Shown piece by piece: positions 1 to 8,681 of a DNA stretch of 64,000 nt. The notes beneath the pieces are model-generated. The model searched no databases. It worked only from the letters and a program-made list of their open reading frames with translations, and was not told the origin of the DNA. The stretch's first letter is position 1, and every line of letters begins with the position of its first letter. The position numbers and the translations under genes are program-made. The stretch is taken from the NCBI RefSeq assembly GCF_937988725.1, contig NZ_CALKHS010000010.1, forward strand, positions 868,001 through 932,000. The letters are read 5' to 3'. The DNA comes from an uncultured Castellaniella sp. Its GTDB lineage: Bacteria; Pseudomonadota; Gammaproteobacteria; Burkholderiales; Burkholderiaceae_B.

Positions 1-1029
1 GGAGGCCACCTGGGAAGCGGTGCTGGCCAGCTGATTGGCCTGCCGGGCATGATCGGCATTCTGCTTGACCGTGCTGGCCAGCTCTTCCATGCTGGCGGCG
101 GTCTGCTGCAAAGCGGCGGCCTGCTGATCGGTGCGGCTGCTCAGGTCCAGATTGCCGCTGGCGATGCGCCGGGCGCTGTCGGTCATCCGGCCCATGCGGG
201 TGCGCACGCCCAGGATCAGGGACTCCAGGCCCTCGCGCATGTCCTTCAGGCCGAACAGCAGCTGCCCGATTTCATCGCGGGACTTGGGATAGATCATCAC
301 GTCCAGATTGCCGCCCGCCATCCTCTGCAAGTGGCGGCCCACGCCCTGCATCGGCCGCAGCACCGTGCGGATCAGGGTGCGATACGCCAGCAGGGCCAGC
401 ACGACGGCGACGACCAGCAAGCCGATGAAACCGTAATTGGCCCATTCGAACTGCCGGGCCAGCGCCTGCCGCGATTCATTGCTGCCGTTCTGGATGTACT
501 GATCGAATTGCCCGAAAGCGCGGTCCATGCCCCGGGCGGCGCTTCGCAGGCGGCCGCGCTTCAAGGCCTCGAAGGCCTTGGCATCCTGCCCGATCGCAAA
601 GCCGCGCAGCTGATCGACCTGCGCCCAGTAATCCTTGAAGGTGGTCTCCAGGATGTGCTGCAGGGATTCGCCCTGGGAACCGGCCAGCGCCCCGGTGTCC
701 CGCAGGGATTGCATGTGTTCGCGGGAACGCCGCAGCAACTGATCGGCCTGCCCCAGTTCCCACAGGCGCTGTTTTTCATTGGCGATGCCCAGCGCCCCTT
801 CGATCTGGGTCGTCGCCTGCTGCGCATAGATCAGCGCGTTCTTCACATCGGAATTCGCCTGTACCCCCACCGAGGACAGTTGCGCGATGGTGCGCTGGCT
901 CTGCTGCTGCACGAACCAGGCGCTGCCCACGGCGGCGAACGTCAGCAAGGACAGCAACCCCACCACCAGCGTCAGCCGTGCCCGCAAAGACAGGGCGATC
1001 GCGCGCCCTTTCCAGAAACGAAGCTTCAT
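1..1029 (-). CDS. methyl-accepting chemotaxis protein, C-terminus outside window
   Basis: Transmembrane chemoreceptor; only the first 343 residues lie in the window and the frame is still open at base 1. Translation from the ATG at 1029 gives a short basic N-terminus, TM1 about residues 18-40, a helical periplasmic ligand domain about 41-198, TM2 about 199-217, then HAMP and the start of the methyl-accepting helices (LSSRTDQQAA, AASMEELASTV). A good AGGTGAGGTGAC ribosome site precedes the ATG. It follows flgL on the same strand but a strong terminator separates them, so it is probably its own unit. The ligand is not predictable. Same subfamily as the receptor at 26691-28418. Confidence 0.92.
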   Translation of the reverse strand, partial: MKLRFWKGRAIALSLRARLTLVVGLLSLLTFAAVGSAWFVQQQSQRTIAQLSSVGVQANSDVKNALIYAQQATTQIEGALGIANEKQRLWELGQADQLLRRSREHMQSLRDTGALAGSQGESLQHILETTFKDYWAQVDQLRGFAIGQDAKAFEALKRGRLRSAARGMDRAFGQFDQYIQNGSNESRQALARQFEWANYGFIGLLVVAVVLALLAYRTLIRTVLRPMQGVGRHLQRMAGGNLDVMIYPKSRDEIGQLLFGLKDMREGLESLILGVRTRMGRMTDSARRIASGNLDLSSRTDQQAAALQQTAASMEELASTVKQNADHARQANQLASTASQVAS

Positions 1030-1085
1030 GTCACCTCACCTTTGTGATTATCATCAGCATGCCATACGCCTGCTGTTGTCCTTCC

Positions 1086-1114
1086 TAAGAAAATAGGGCC
1101 TTGTAGGCCCTATT
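1086..1114 (-). terminator. rho-independent terminator after flgL
   Basis: Read on the minus strand, a perfect 10-bp stem AATAGGGCCT / AGGCCCTATT with a 3-nt loop is followed by TTCTT. It lies 57 bases past the flgL stop and ends the flgB-L operon before the receptor gene. Confidence 0.85.
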
Positions 1115-1126
1115 CACCAGAAATGC

Positions 1127-1152
1127 GCCTGGTCCGCGATCACGGACCAGGC
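1127..1152 (-). other. second hairpin between flgL and the terminator
   Basis: Perfect 10-bp inverted repeat GCCTGGTCCG / CGGACCAGGC around a 6-nt loop, directly after flgL. No T-run follows on the minus strand, so it is more likely an mRNA-stabilising stem than a terminator. On the plus strand the following bases are CCTGAAAAATCG, also a poor tail. Confidence 0.6.
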
Positions 1153-1170
1153 CCTGAAAAATCGCAATCC

Positions 1171-2397
1171 CTAGCTGCGGCCCAGATTGAACAGGCTCAG
1201 CCCCTGGATCGTCTGGAACGCCAGACCGGCGCCTTCGAGAGCGATCTTGCGCAGGCTGAGCTGGGTGGTGGCCTCGTAGTAGTCCAGGTCCTCGATGCCG
1301 GACAGCGCCTTGGTGAAGCCCAGGTTGCGCTGCGATCCGCTGTCGTCCAGCGCCTGCAGTTCGTTCATGCGGGCGCCGATGGATGCCCGCACCGTCAGGA
1401 CGTTGTCGTAGCTGGTGGCGACCTGCTGCATGCCGGTGTTCAGGATGTTGCGCAGGCTGGCCGTGGCCTGGTCATCGCCCTGGGTCGGCGCATTCAGGGC
1501 GGCGATCAGCTTGTCGAAGGTCTGGAAGATGTTGGGGTCCTGGGTCTTCAGGGGGTCGACGGCCAAGGTGTCGCCGGCGGCCGGCGTGCCCGAGATCTGC
1601 ACTTTGGTGCCCTGGCCCAGGTCCATTTCCGTGGCGCCGGGCGTCAGGGTGTAGTTGACCGGCGCCGACGCCACGCCGGTCGATTCATCCGTGACGACGA
1701 CGGTGTAATCCGTCGCGCTGGTGAAGCTGACCGCATAGGAATAGCGGGCGTCCGGATTCTGGGCCCGATCGGAAATGTACGGCCCTGAGGCGACCATCGT
1801 CCCCGTGTTGCCGGCGCCCGCCGTGCTGACGTAGGCCAGCGTCCCCGGCTGCGACCGCGCGAAGATGTCCCGCCCCACATCGCTGCCGGCGATCTGGCGG
1901 GTGGCGTCGGCCTGAATCAGGCGCTGCATGCCGTCGCCGTTGTAAGTGCCGTCCGCCATGAAGGCCGGAGCGCTGCCCCGGGAACCGGAAAACACATATT
2001 GCCCGTTGCCGTCGGTGGTGTTGGCGATGCCCAGGGCCGTGTCGCGCGCATTCTGCAGCACGTTGGCCAGGGTCTGGCGGTCCGCGTCCGACAGCGTGCC
2101 ATTGCCGACCTGCACCATGCGGGTGCGCACGTCCTGCAGCAGCAGCGTCAGGGAATTGAGCGCGTCTTCTTCCGTGGCCAGGTTCTGGTTGGCCACAGAC
2201 CGGTTGTCCGCGTAGCGGGCGTTCTGCGCCTGCGACTGCGACAGATTGATGGCCTGGGACGCCCCCAGGGGATCGTCGGCGGGCGTCACCATCTTCTGGC
2301 CGGAGCCGATCTGCTGATACAGGTGCATCAGATCGGACTGCTGGGCATTGATGGTGTTCAGGCCCGTCTGGAACATGAGGCTGGAACTGATACGCAT
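1171..2397 (-). CDS. flgL: flagellar hook-filament junction protein FlgL (HAP3)
   Basis: Structural junction protein between hook and filament, exported by the flagellar type III system. The 408-residue product starts MRISSSLMFQTGLNTINAQ, the flagellin-like N-terminal coiled-coil seen in FlgL, with the conserved TPADDPLGAS motif near residue 60. It ends with a flagellin-like C-terminal helix (QLSLRKIALEGAGLAFQTIQGLSL). The middle is a variable Ala/Gly/Thr-rich domain. It is the last gene of the flgBCDEFGHIJKL run and starts 26 bases after flgK, so it is cotranscribed; terminator-like hairpins follow. Confidence 0.96.
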   Translation of the reverse strand: MRISSSLMFQTGLNTINAQQSDLMHLYQQIGSGQKMVTPADDPLGASQAINLSQSQAQNARYADNRSVANQNLATEEDALNSLTLLLQDVRTRMVQVGNGTLSDADRQTLANVLQNARDTALGIANTTDGNGQYVFSGSRGSAPAFMADGTYNGDGMQRLIQADATRQIAGSDVGRDIFARSQPGTLAYVSTAGAGNTGTMVASGPYISDRAQNPDARYSYAVSFTSATDYTVVVTDESTGVASAPVNYTLTPGATEMDLGQGTKVQISGTPAAGDTLAVDPLKTQDPNIFQTFDKLIAALNAPTQGDDQATASLRNILNTGMQQVATSYDNVLTVRASIGARMNELQALDDSGSQRNLGFTKALSGIEDLDYYEATTQLSLRKIALEGAGLAFQTIQGLSLFNLGRS

Positions 2398-2423
2398 GAT
2401 GAATTCCTAGTGATGCGGCGCGA

Positions 2424-4106
2424 TCAATTGCGCAGGCTGAGCAAGGTGTCGAACAGGGTCGAGGCCGTGTCGATCAGCCGCGCGGCGGCCCGATACTGTT
2501 CCTGGTACTGCTGCAGATTGATGTATTCCTCGTCCATGTTGACGCCGGACACGGCCTGCTGGGCGGCGAAGTTCTGCTGAATGAGGGATTCCTGGGCCTT
2601 TTGCGCCGTGGTGTTGGACTGGGTCTTGACGGCCACGTTGTTGACCAGCTGGGAATAGGCCTCGTTCAGGCCCATGGTGCCGTTGCCCAGAAGCTTTTCC
2701 GAACGCAATGCGGCCAGCTTCAGGGCGTTGTCGCCGTTGGCCGAACCCGCCGGGCCGCCCGCTCCGCCGTTCGCATCGGCGTCCCACCCCGCCGCGGCGA
2801 TCTTGGCCGGGTCGGTCAGGGCGACGTTCATGCCGGCGGCCGCGTCGCGCGTGGGCTGGATCAGCCAGGAGTCGCCCGCAGCGGCCCCGGCGATCGTCGT
2901 GGTGTCGAAGACGACGCCGTCGACCGTCAGAGTCCCCGCGCCGGCGATCGTGCCCACGGACGTGCCTTCCGGCATCCGCGTGACCGAATAATTGGTGCCG
3001 TCGAACTCCAGGCGGTAATCCTGGGTGGTCAGCTTGGACACGTCCGAGATCGAAGCCGTGGGTTGCGCCGTGGCGGCGTTGCCGGCGTTGCCGATGATCT
3101 TGGGGCTGGACACCGTGAAGAAATCAGTGCCCTGCGCGCCGGAAGGATCGTAGCCCTGGGTGTGCTGCTGATTGATGGAGATGGAAATGCCCAGGGCCAG
3201 GCGGCCCAGTTCATTCTGCGCGGAATCCAGCACGTCGGAGCGGAAGGTCAGCAGGCCGCCCAGCTTGCCGCCGGTGATCATGCTGTCCTTCATTTCGACC
3301 GGCCGCGGGGCGCCGCTGGCATCGGTCACGGTGAAATTCACCGCCAGGCGGCTCGGGTCCGCCGCCGAGGGATTGGCCTGCAGGTAGTACACCGAATCGC
3401 CGCCCAGCACGGTCTGGCCGTTGCCGATGGTGATGTTGAAGCGGTCGTCCTGCTCGTAGACCTTGATGTCCACCAGTTGCCCCAGATCGGCGGCCAGCTG
3501 GTCGCGCTGGTCCAGCAGGTCGTTGGGCGGCTGGCCGGGGTTGGTGGCCTTGGCCGTGGTGATCTGGCGGTTCAGGTCCTGGATGCGGTCCAGGTAGCTG
3601 TTGACCTGGGTGACGGTCGTTTCGATCTGGGTGTTGACGTTCTGCCGCTGGCTGTCCAGGAAGGCGTTGGCGTCGCGGATCTGCGAGGACAGGCTGTTGG
3701 CGCGTCCCAGCAGTTCCTGGCGGGCCGCCACGTCGGCCGGCGACGTCGCGACGGCGTCCAGGCCGTCGAAGAATTTCTGGATATTGGGCGAGATGCCCAC
3801 GGTGCGGTCGGCCACCAGGTTGTTGATCTGGCTGACCTGGTCGCCGTAGGTTTTCAGGGCCGCGCCGCGCGTGATGGACGAGCTCAGCTGGTTGTACAGG
3901 AAATTGTCGTAGGACCGCTGCACGCTGACGGCCTGCACCCCGCGGCCGATCCAGCCGCCCGAGGTCGGCGTGGCGCCGGCGGTCTGGGACAGCACCGTCT
4001 GGCGGTTGTAGCCGGCCGTGGCGGCGTTGTTGATGTTGTGCCCGGCCGTCGCCAGACGGTTTTGCGCGACCAGCAGGCCTGCCTTGCCCAGATTCGCCAG
4101 ATTCAT
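2424..4106 (-). CDS. flgK: flagellar hook-associated protein FlgK (HAP1)
   Basis: First hook-filament junction protein. The N-terminus MNLANLGKAGLLVAQNRLATAGHNINNAATAGYNRQ carries the flagellar rod/hook signature (NINNAATAGYNRQ) and the C-terminus (GVNMDEEYINLQQYQEQYRAAARLIDT) is the matching helix typical of FlgK/FlgE. The start is placed at the ATG at 4106, giving 560 aa; a TTG three codons upstream is open but less likely, and an AGGA sits 9 bases before the ATG. Length is normal for the family. About 116 bases separate it from flgJ. Confidence 0.96.
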   Translation of the reverse strand: MNLANLGKAGLLVAQNRLATAGHNINNAATAGYNRQTVLSQTAGATPTSGGWIGRGVQAVSVQRSYDNFLYNQLSSSITRGAALKTYGDQVSQINNLVADRTVGISPNIQKFFDGLDAVATSPADVAARQELLGRANSLSSQIRDANAFLDSQRQNVNTQIETTVTQVNSYLDRIQDLNRQITTAKATNPGQPPNDLLDQRDQLAADLGQLVDIKVYEQDDRFNITIGNGQTVLGGDSVYYLQANPSAADPSRLAVNFTVTDASGAPRPVEMKDSMITGGKLGGLLTFRSDVLDSAQNELGRLALGISISINQQHTQGYDPSGAQGTDFFTVSSPKIIGNAGNAATAQPTASISDVSKLTTQDYRLEFDGTNYSVTRMPEGTSVGTIAGAGTLTVDGVVFDTTTIAGAAAGDSWLIQPTRDAAAGMNVALTDPAKIAAAGWDADANGGAGGPAGSANGDNALKLAALRSEKLLGNGTMGLNEAYSQLVNNVAVKTQSNTTAQKAQESLIQQNFAAQQAVSGVNMDEEYINLQQYQEQYRAAARLIDTASTLFDTLLSLRN

Positions 4107-4222
4107 ATGCTGCAATCCTGTCTGTGAGGCGGATGCCGGATCGACACCCGCGAGAATTCGTCTTACTTGATAACGGCAGCAAAGCGGGAAAATTTAGCGG
4201 CGGACGGATCCGCCCGTTCCCG

Positions 4223-5191
4223 TCAGCGCGCGTTGAAATACCCCATGATGCTGATCAGCTTGTCGGCGTAGGACGGATCGGTGGCGTAGCCGGCGGCCTG
4301 CACCTTGCGGGCGGCGTCCTCGGCGCTGCGGGCCGTCATCACATCGCTGTAGCGATCGCTCTTGCTGATCAGGTTGGCGTAATCCGTAAAGGAATCGGCA
4401 TAGGAATCATAGGCGCGGAAAGGCTGCAGCATCCTGCGCGGCTCGCCGTCGACGTATTCGGTCGTCATCACGCGCACCACGTCGCCGCGCCAGTTGCCGC
4501 CGGCCTTGATGCCGAACAGATTATGGCTGGTGCTGCCGTCCGGACGCAGGATCTCGCGCTGGCCCCAGCCCGATTCCAGGGCGGCCTGGCTCAGGATCAG
4601 CTTGGCGGGCACGCCGCTGCGCCGCGCCGCCACGTCGGCGGCCGCGGCCATCTGGTCCACGAAGGACCGGATGTGGTCCGGCGCCCCCTGGATGGCGCTG
4701 CGCACTTTCTGTCCCAGATTGCGCTGGGACAGCAGATCGATCAGGGAAGAAATCGAATCGGCCACCTGCCTACGGCCCTCGCCGATGCGCGATTGCAGCC
4801 CGGGCAGGCGCGAACGGGCGGCTTCGGGCGGGTTGGCCAGCGGATCCAGGGGCTGGTTCAGCACCCCGCCCCGCATCTGCGCCATCAGCGCGTCGGCCAG
4901 GCCAATGCCGGGATTGGCCAGCGCCAGGGAAGTCTGCTCGTCGCTCAGGCTGCGCGCCATGCGCGTGGCCTGGGAATCGAACAGGGACGGCATCTGGTCC
5001 GCCGTCTGGCGGGCCTGCTTCATCAGCAGCTGGATGAACATGGCCTCGAACTGCCGGGCGACCTCGCGCTGCTTGTCTTCGGAATTCGGGTCCTTCTGCA
5101 CCCCGCGCTTCAGACTGTTCAGGCTGCTGAAATCCAGCGCCGAGGGCGCGCCATCCGAACTGGGCAGAGGGGTATGGGCCACGAACGCCAT
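4223..5191 (-). CDS. flgJ: flagellar rod-assembly protein / muramidase FlgJ
   Basis: Two-domain FlgJ that caps the growing rod and cuts peptidoglycan so the rod can pass. Residues about 35-110 are the rod-binding domain (REVARQFEAMFIQLLMKQAR). Residues about 165-322 are a glycoside hydrolase 73 domain with the likely catalytic Glu206 in SQAALESGWGQRE and the NLFGIKAGGNW block. The 322-aa length matches the dual-domain form of beta- and gammaproteobacteria, unlike the single-domain alphaproteobacterial form. Its start lies 4 bases after the flgI stop. Confidence 0.96.
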   Translation of the reverse strand: MAFVAHTPLPSSDGAPSALDFSSLNSLKRGVQKDPNSEDKQREVARQFEAMFIQLLMKQARQTADQMPSLFDSQATRMARSLSDEQTSLALANPGIGLADALMAQMRGGVLNQPLDPLANPPEAARSRLPGLQSRIGEGRRQVADSISSLIDLLSQRNLGQKVRSAIQGAPDHIRSFVDQMAAAADVAARRSGVPAKLILSQAALESGWGQREILRPDGSTSHNLFGIKAGGNWRGDVVRVMTTEYVDGEPRRMLQPFRAYDSYADSFTDYANLISKSDRYSDVMTARSAEDAARKVQAAGYATDPSYADKLISIMGYFNAR

Positions 5192-5195
5192 GACG

Positions 5196-6392
5196 CTAGA
5201 TGACCTCCAGGTCGGCCCGCAAGGCGCCCGCGCTCTTCAGGTTCTGCAGGATGGAGAGCAGGTCCTGCGGCGTGGCGCCCAGGGCGTTCAAGGCCCGCAC
5301 CACGTCGGCCAGATTGGCGCTGGTGCTCACGCGCTTCAAAGAGCCGTTGTCGCTGCGCATTTCGATCTGGGTGTTGTTCGTGACCACGGTCTGCCCGCCG
5401 CCGAACGGCGTGGTGGGCTGACTGACCTGCTGCTGCGGGCTGATGGTCACGGACAGATTGCCGTAGGCGATAGCGGCCTCGTCGATCATGACGGTGCGGT
5501 TCATCACCACCGATCCGGTGCGGGCGTTGATCACCACCCGGGCGCGGGCCGGCGGCAGCGTCACGTTCAGGTTTTCCACCTGCGACAGGAAGGCCAGTTG
5601 ACTTTGGGGATCCGCGGGGGCCCGCAGTTCGATGGTGCGGCCGTTGAGGGCCGTGGCGGTCTGGCCGCCGAAACGGCGGTTCAGGGCCGACACGACGTTC
5701 TGCGCCACCGCGAAATCGCTGGTGTTCAGTTCCAGCCGCACCGTGCCGTTCTGGGCATAGGTGGTCGGCACGCCGCGCTCGACGATGGCGCCGTCGGGAA
5801 TGATGCCGCCGTTCAGCTGATTGACCTGGACGCTGGCCCCGCCTTGCGAAGCCCCCGCCCCGCCCACCAGCAGATTGCCCTGGGCCAGGGCGTAGACCTG
5901 GCCGTTGGCGCCCTTCAGGGGCGTCATCAGCAGGGTGCCGCCGCGCAGGCTCTTGGCGTTGCCCATGGAGGAGACCACCACGTCCAGGCTCTGGCCCGGC
6001 TGGGCGAAGGCCGGCAGCCGGGTGGTGACCATCACGGCGGCGACGTTCTTGACCTGCATGTTGGTGCCCTGGGGCACGGTGACGCCCAGCTGCGACAGCA
6101 TGTTGGTCAGGCTCTGCTGGGTGAACGGCGTCTGGCGCACCTGGTCGCCGCTGCCGTCCAGGCCCACCACCAGGCCGTAGCCGATCAGCTGGTTTTCGCG
6201 CACGCCGGTGAAGGAGGCCAGATCCTTGATGCGTTCGGCCTGGGCGGCCGTCAGCGGAATCAGCGTCCCCAGGCAGGCCAGCAGCGCCGCGGCCAGCCCG
6301 GCGCGCAGGCAGCCGCCGGCGGCGCCGGATGGAAGACCGCCGCGCCGCTTGGGGCTCGGGGTGGGAGTGTGCACGAGAATCCTATCCATCAT
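5196..6392 (-). CDS. flgI: flagellar P-ring protein FlgI
   Basis: Builds the P ring around the rod in the peptidoglycan layer; periplasmic. After a long, basic N-region there is a signal peptide (hydrophobic core AGLAAALLACLGTLIPL, cleavage near TAAQA), then the conserved mature start ERIKDLASFTGVRENQLIGYGLVVGLDGSGD. The C-terminus DVVRALNALGATPQDLLSILQNLK is canonical. Start chosen at the ATG at 6392 (398 aa); ATG at 6389 is equally possible and neither has a clear Shine-Dalgarno. The start sits 4 bases after the flgH stop, so translation may be coupled. Confidence 0.95.
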   Translation of the reverse strand: MMDRILVHTPTPSPKRRGGLPSGAAGGCLRAGLAAALLACLGTLIPLTAAQAERIKDLASFTGVRENQLIGYGLVVGLDGSGDQVRQTPFTQQSLTNMLSQLGVTVPQGTNMQVKNVAAVMVTTRLPAFAQPGQSLDVVVSSMGNAKSLRGGTLLMTPLKGANGQVYALAQGNLLVGGAGASQGGASVQVNQLNGGIIPDGAIVERGVPTTYAQNGTVRLELNTSDFAVAQNVVSALNRRFGGQTATALNGRTIELRAPADPQSQLAFLSQVENLNVTLPPARARVVINARTGSVVMNRTVMIDEAAIAYGNLSVTISPQQQVSQPTTPFGGGQTVVTNNTQIEMRSDNGSLKRVSTSANLADVVRALNALGATPQDLLSILQNLKSAGALRADLEVI

Positions 6393-6396
6393 GACG

Positions 6397-7095
6397 TCAG
6401 AACGGGGCAATGTTCAGGAAGAAGCGCTGCAGCCAGCCCATGGTCTGGACCTCGTCCATCACGCCCTTGCTGCGGTATTCGATGCGGGCGTCGGCCACCT
6501 GGGTGGACGAGACGGTGCCGCTGCCGGTGATGGAACGCGGGTCCACCACGCCGGAAAAGCGCACGTACTCGCTGCCGCGATTGATGGCGATCTGTTTTTC
6601 GCCGGCCACCTGCAGATTGCCGTTGGGCAGCACGCCGATCACGGTGGTGGTCAGCGTGCCCGTGAATGCGTTGGTGGCGCTGCTGGAACCTTTGCCGTCG
6701 GACTTGTTGCCGCTGCCGACCTGGAAATTCTGCTTGGCGCCCAGGTCCGTGGGCAGGATGGCGGGTTCCAGGCCGATATTCATGCTGGCGCTGCCGTTGC
6801 GATCCGTGCTGGTGCCCACGCTTTTCGCCGCGTTGGTCTTTTCCTGGATGACGATGGTGACGATGTCGCCGACGTTGCGCGGACGGCGGTCCTCGAACAG
6901 GGGATAGTTGCCGTAGGCCGTGGGCTGATAGATGGAGCCATTGGCCTCGGCGGAAGGCAGCGCCGGCGGCGGGGGCGGCGCCGTCAGGGGGCCGGTGACC
7001 ACCGGCTCGGGCGGCACCAGGGCGCACCCGGACACCAACAGGGCCGCCATGGCCACCCACGATCCTGCAAGACGACGCAAACCCTTCATGGACAT
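6397..7095 (-). CDS. flgH: flagellar L-ring lipoprotein FlgH
   Basis: Outer-membrane L-ring lipoprotein. The N-terminus has a lipoprotein signal peptide with lipobox LVSG-Cys at residue 24, followed by a Pro-rich linker. The core (SIYQPTAYGNYPLFEDRRPRNVGDIVTIVIQE) and C-terminus (ITGSGTVSSTQVADARIEY, GVMDEVQTMGWLQRFFLNI) are diagnostic. 232 aa, the usual size. It lies between flgG (5-base gap) and flgI. Confidence 0.97.
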   Translation of the reverse strand: MSMKGLRRLAGSWVAMAALLVSGCALVPPEPVVTGPLTAPPPPPALPSAEANGSIYQPTAYGNYPLFEDRRPRNVGDIVTIVIQEKTNAAKSVGTSTDRNGSASMNIGLEPAILPTDLGAKQNFQVGSGNKSDGKGSSSATNAFTGTLTTTVIGVLPNGNLQVAGEKQIAINRGSEYVRFSGVVDPRSITGSGTVSSTQVADARIEYRSKGVMDEVQTMGWLQRFFLNIAPF

Positions 7096-7100
7096 CCTGA

Positions 7101-7886
7101 TTACAGCTGTGTCAGACGCGCCAGCATCTGGTCCGACGTCTGCACGGCCTTGCTGTTCATTTCAAAGGCGCGCTGCGTCGTGATCATGTTGACCAGTTCC
7201 TCGGCCACATTGACGTTGGAGGTTTCCACGTAGTTCTGCAGCAGCACCCCGGCGCCGTCCAGCCCCGGCTGCAGCAGATTGGCCGGCCCGGAGGCATCGG
7301 TTTCCGCGTACAGGTTCTCGCCCATGCTCTGCAGGCCGGTGGGATTGATGAACGTCGCCAGCTGCAGTTGGCCCACCTGCACGTTGGTGCCGGCGGCGCC
7401 AGGCTGGGTGACGGACACCGTGCCGTCCCGGGCGATGGTGATGGACAGGGCGTTGTCGGGGATGTTGATGCCCGGCTGGATGGTGTAGCCGCCCGCCGTC
7501 ACCAGCATGCCGTTCTGGTCGCGCTGGATGCTGCCGTCGCGGGTGTAGGCGAAGGACCCGTCCGGCATTTCGACCTGCAGAAAGCCATTGCCCTGGATAG
7601 CCACGTCCAGCGTGTTGCCGGTTTCCTTGACGTTGCCCTGGGTGTGGATACGTTCGGTGGCCACCACGCGCGCGCCGGTGCCCAGCTGCAGGCCCGAGGG
7701 CAGCTGGTTGGCCGCGCCGACGCTGGCGCCGGGTTGGCGCACGGTCTGGTACATCAGGTCCTCGAACACGGCGCGGCCGCGCTTGAAGCCCGTGGTGTTG
7801 ACGTTGGCCAGATTGTTGGAAATCACGTCCATGCTGGTCTGCTGGGTTTCCAGACCGGTCTTGGCGATCCACAGGGAACGTATCAT
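7101..7886 (-). CDS. flgG: flagellar distal rod protein FlgG
   Basis: Main component of the distal rod, exported without a cleaved signal. 261 aa starting MIRSLWIAKTGLETQQTSMD, with the rod signature NLANVNTTGFKRGRAVFEDLMYQ near residues 25-50 and C-terminal helix ELVNMITTQRAFEMNSKAVQTSDQML. All are typical of FlgG and separate it from FlgF by the length of the central domain. Operon position between flgF and flgH fits. Confidence 0.97.
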   Translation of the reverse strand: MIRSLWIAKTGLETQQTSMDVISNNLANVNTTGFKRGRAVFEDLMYQTVRQPGASVGAANQLPSGLQLGTGARVVATERIHTQGNVKETGNTLDVAIQGNGFLQVEMPDGSFAYTRDGSIQRDQNGMLVTAGGYTIQPGINIPDNALSITIARDGTVSVTQPGAAGTNVQVGQLQLATFINPTGLQSMGENLYAETDASGPANLLQPGLDGAGVLLQNYVETSNVNVAEELVNMITTQRAFEMNSKAVQTSDQMLARLTQL

Positions 7887-7916
7887 CTCGAAAAGTCCTG
7901 TTCAGGGCGCCGGGCG

Positions 7917-8666
7917 TCAGCCCGCCACGGAAAGTACGGAATTGCCGCGTTCTTCGTTGGTGCTGGCGTTCTTGATCACCTGCATCTGCAATTCGAACTG
8001 ACGGGCATTGGAAATCATGGCCACCATGGCGCTGGCGGGGTTGACGTTGCTCTTTTCCACGAAACCGGGGGCGATCCGCACGGCCGCATCGGCCTGGGCC
8101 GGCTGCCCGCCCGCCAAGCGGAACAGGCCGTCGTCGCCGCGCTGCAACTGGGCGGGAGGCGGATTCACCAGCTTCAGCTGGGCCAGCATCTGGATGTCGC
8201 GCGGGTTGTCGCCAGCACCCAGGGCGCTCATCTGCCCGTCGGTGGCGAAGGTGACGCTGCCGCGTTCCGGGATTTCGATAGGGCGCCCGTCATTGGACAG
8301 CACCGGCAGGCCGCCCAGCGTGACCAGTTGGTTTTCCTGGTTGACGGCGAATTCGCCCGAGCGGGTGTAGGCCTCGCCCTGGGGGGTCTGCACGGCGAAC
8401 CAGCCTTCGCCGGCGATGGCGGTGTCCAGGGCATGGCCGGTTTCCACCATGGCGCCCTGGCCGAAGCGGCTGCCGGGCGTGGACGCCACCGTGCTGACGC
8501 GGGTGGGCAGTTCGCCCGCCTGCGGCACCACCGGCACGGACCGGTAGAGGGCCAGCTGTTCGCGAAAGCCCGTCGTCGACACATTGGCCATGTTGTTGGC
8601 AATGGCCGACTGCTGCTCCAGGATGCGGGCGGCGCCGTTGGACGCCGTGTACAGGATGCGATCCAT
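7917..8666 (-). CDS. flgF: flagellar proximal rod protein FlgF
   Basis: Proximal rod subunit, 249 aa. It starts MDRILYTASNGAARILEQQSAIANNMANVSTTGFREQ, the rod/hook N-terminal signature, and ends with a ASAMVAMISNARQFELQMQVIKNA helix. Shares its fold with FlgG and FlgE but has the short central domain and the MDR(I/L)(I/L)Y start typical of FlgF. Lies 15 bases after flgE and 30 bases before flgG. Confidence 0.96.
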   Translation of the reverse strand: MDRILYTASNGAARILEQQSAIANNMANVSTTGFREQLALYRSVPVVPQAGELPTRVSTVASTPGSRFGQGAMVETGHALDTAIAGEGWFAVQTPQGEAYTRSGEFAVNQENQLVTLGGLPVLSNDGRPIEIPERGSVTFATDGQMSALGAGDNPRDIQMLAQLKLVNPPPAQLQRGDDGLFRLAGGQPAQADAAVRIAPGFVEKSNVNPASAMVAMISNARQFELQMQVIKNASTNEERGNSVLSVAG

Positions 8667-8681
8667 GCCGTGCTACCGCGC

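Noticed and set aside
1..130. Near-repeat between the receptor at the left edge and the receptor at 27390-27480
   Set aside because: This is the conserved receptor domain of two homologous genes, not a DNA repeat element.
4494..6530. 678-codon plus-strand frame opposite flgJ/flgI
   Set aside because: Shadow frame; the FlgJ and FlgI products are certain.
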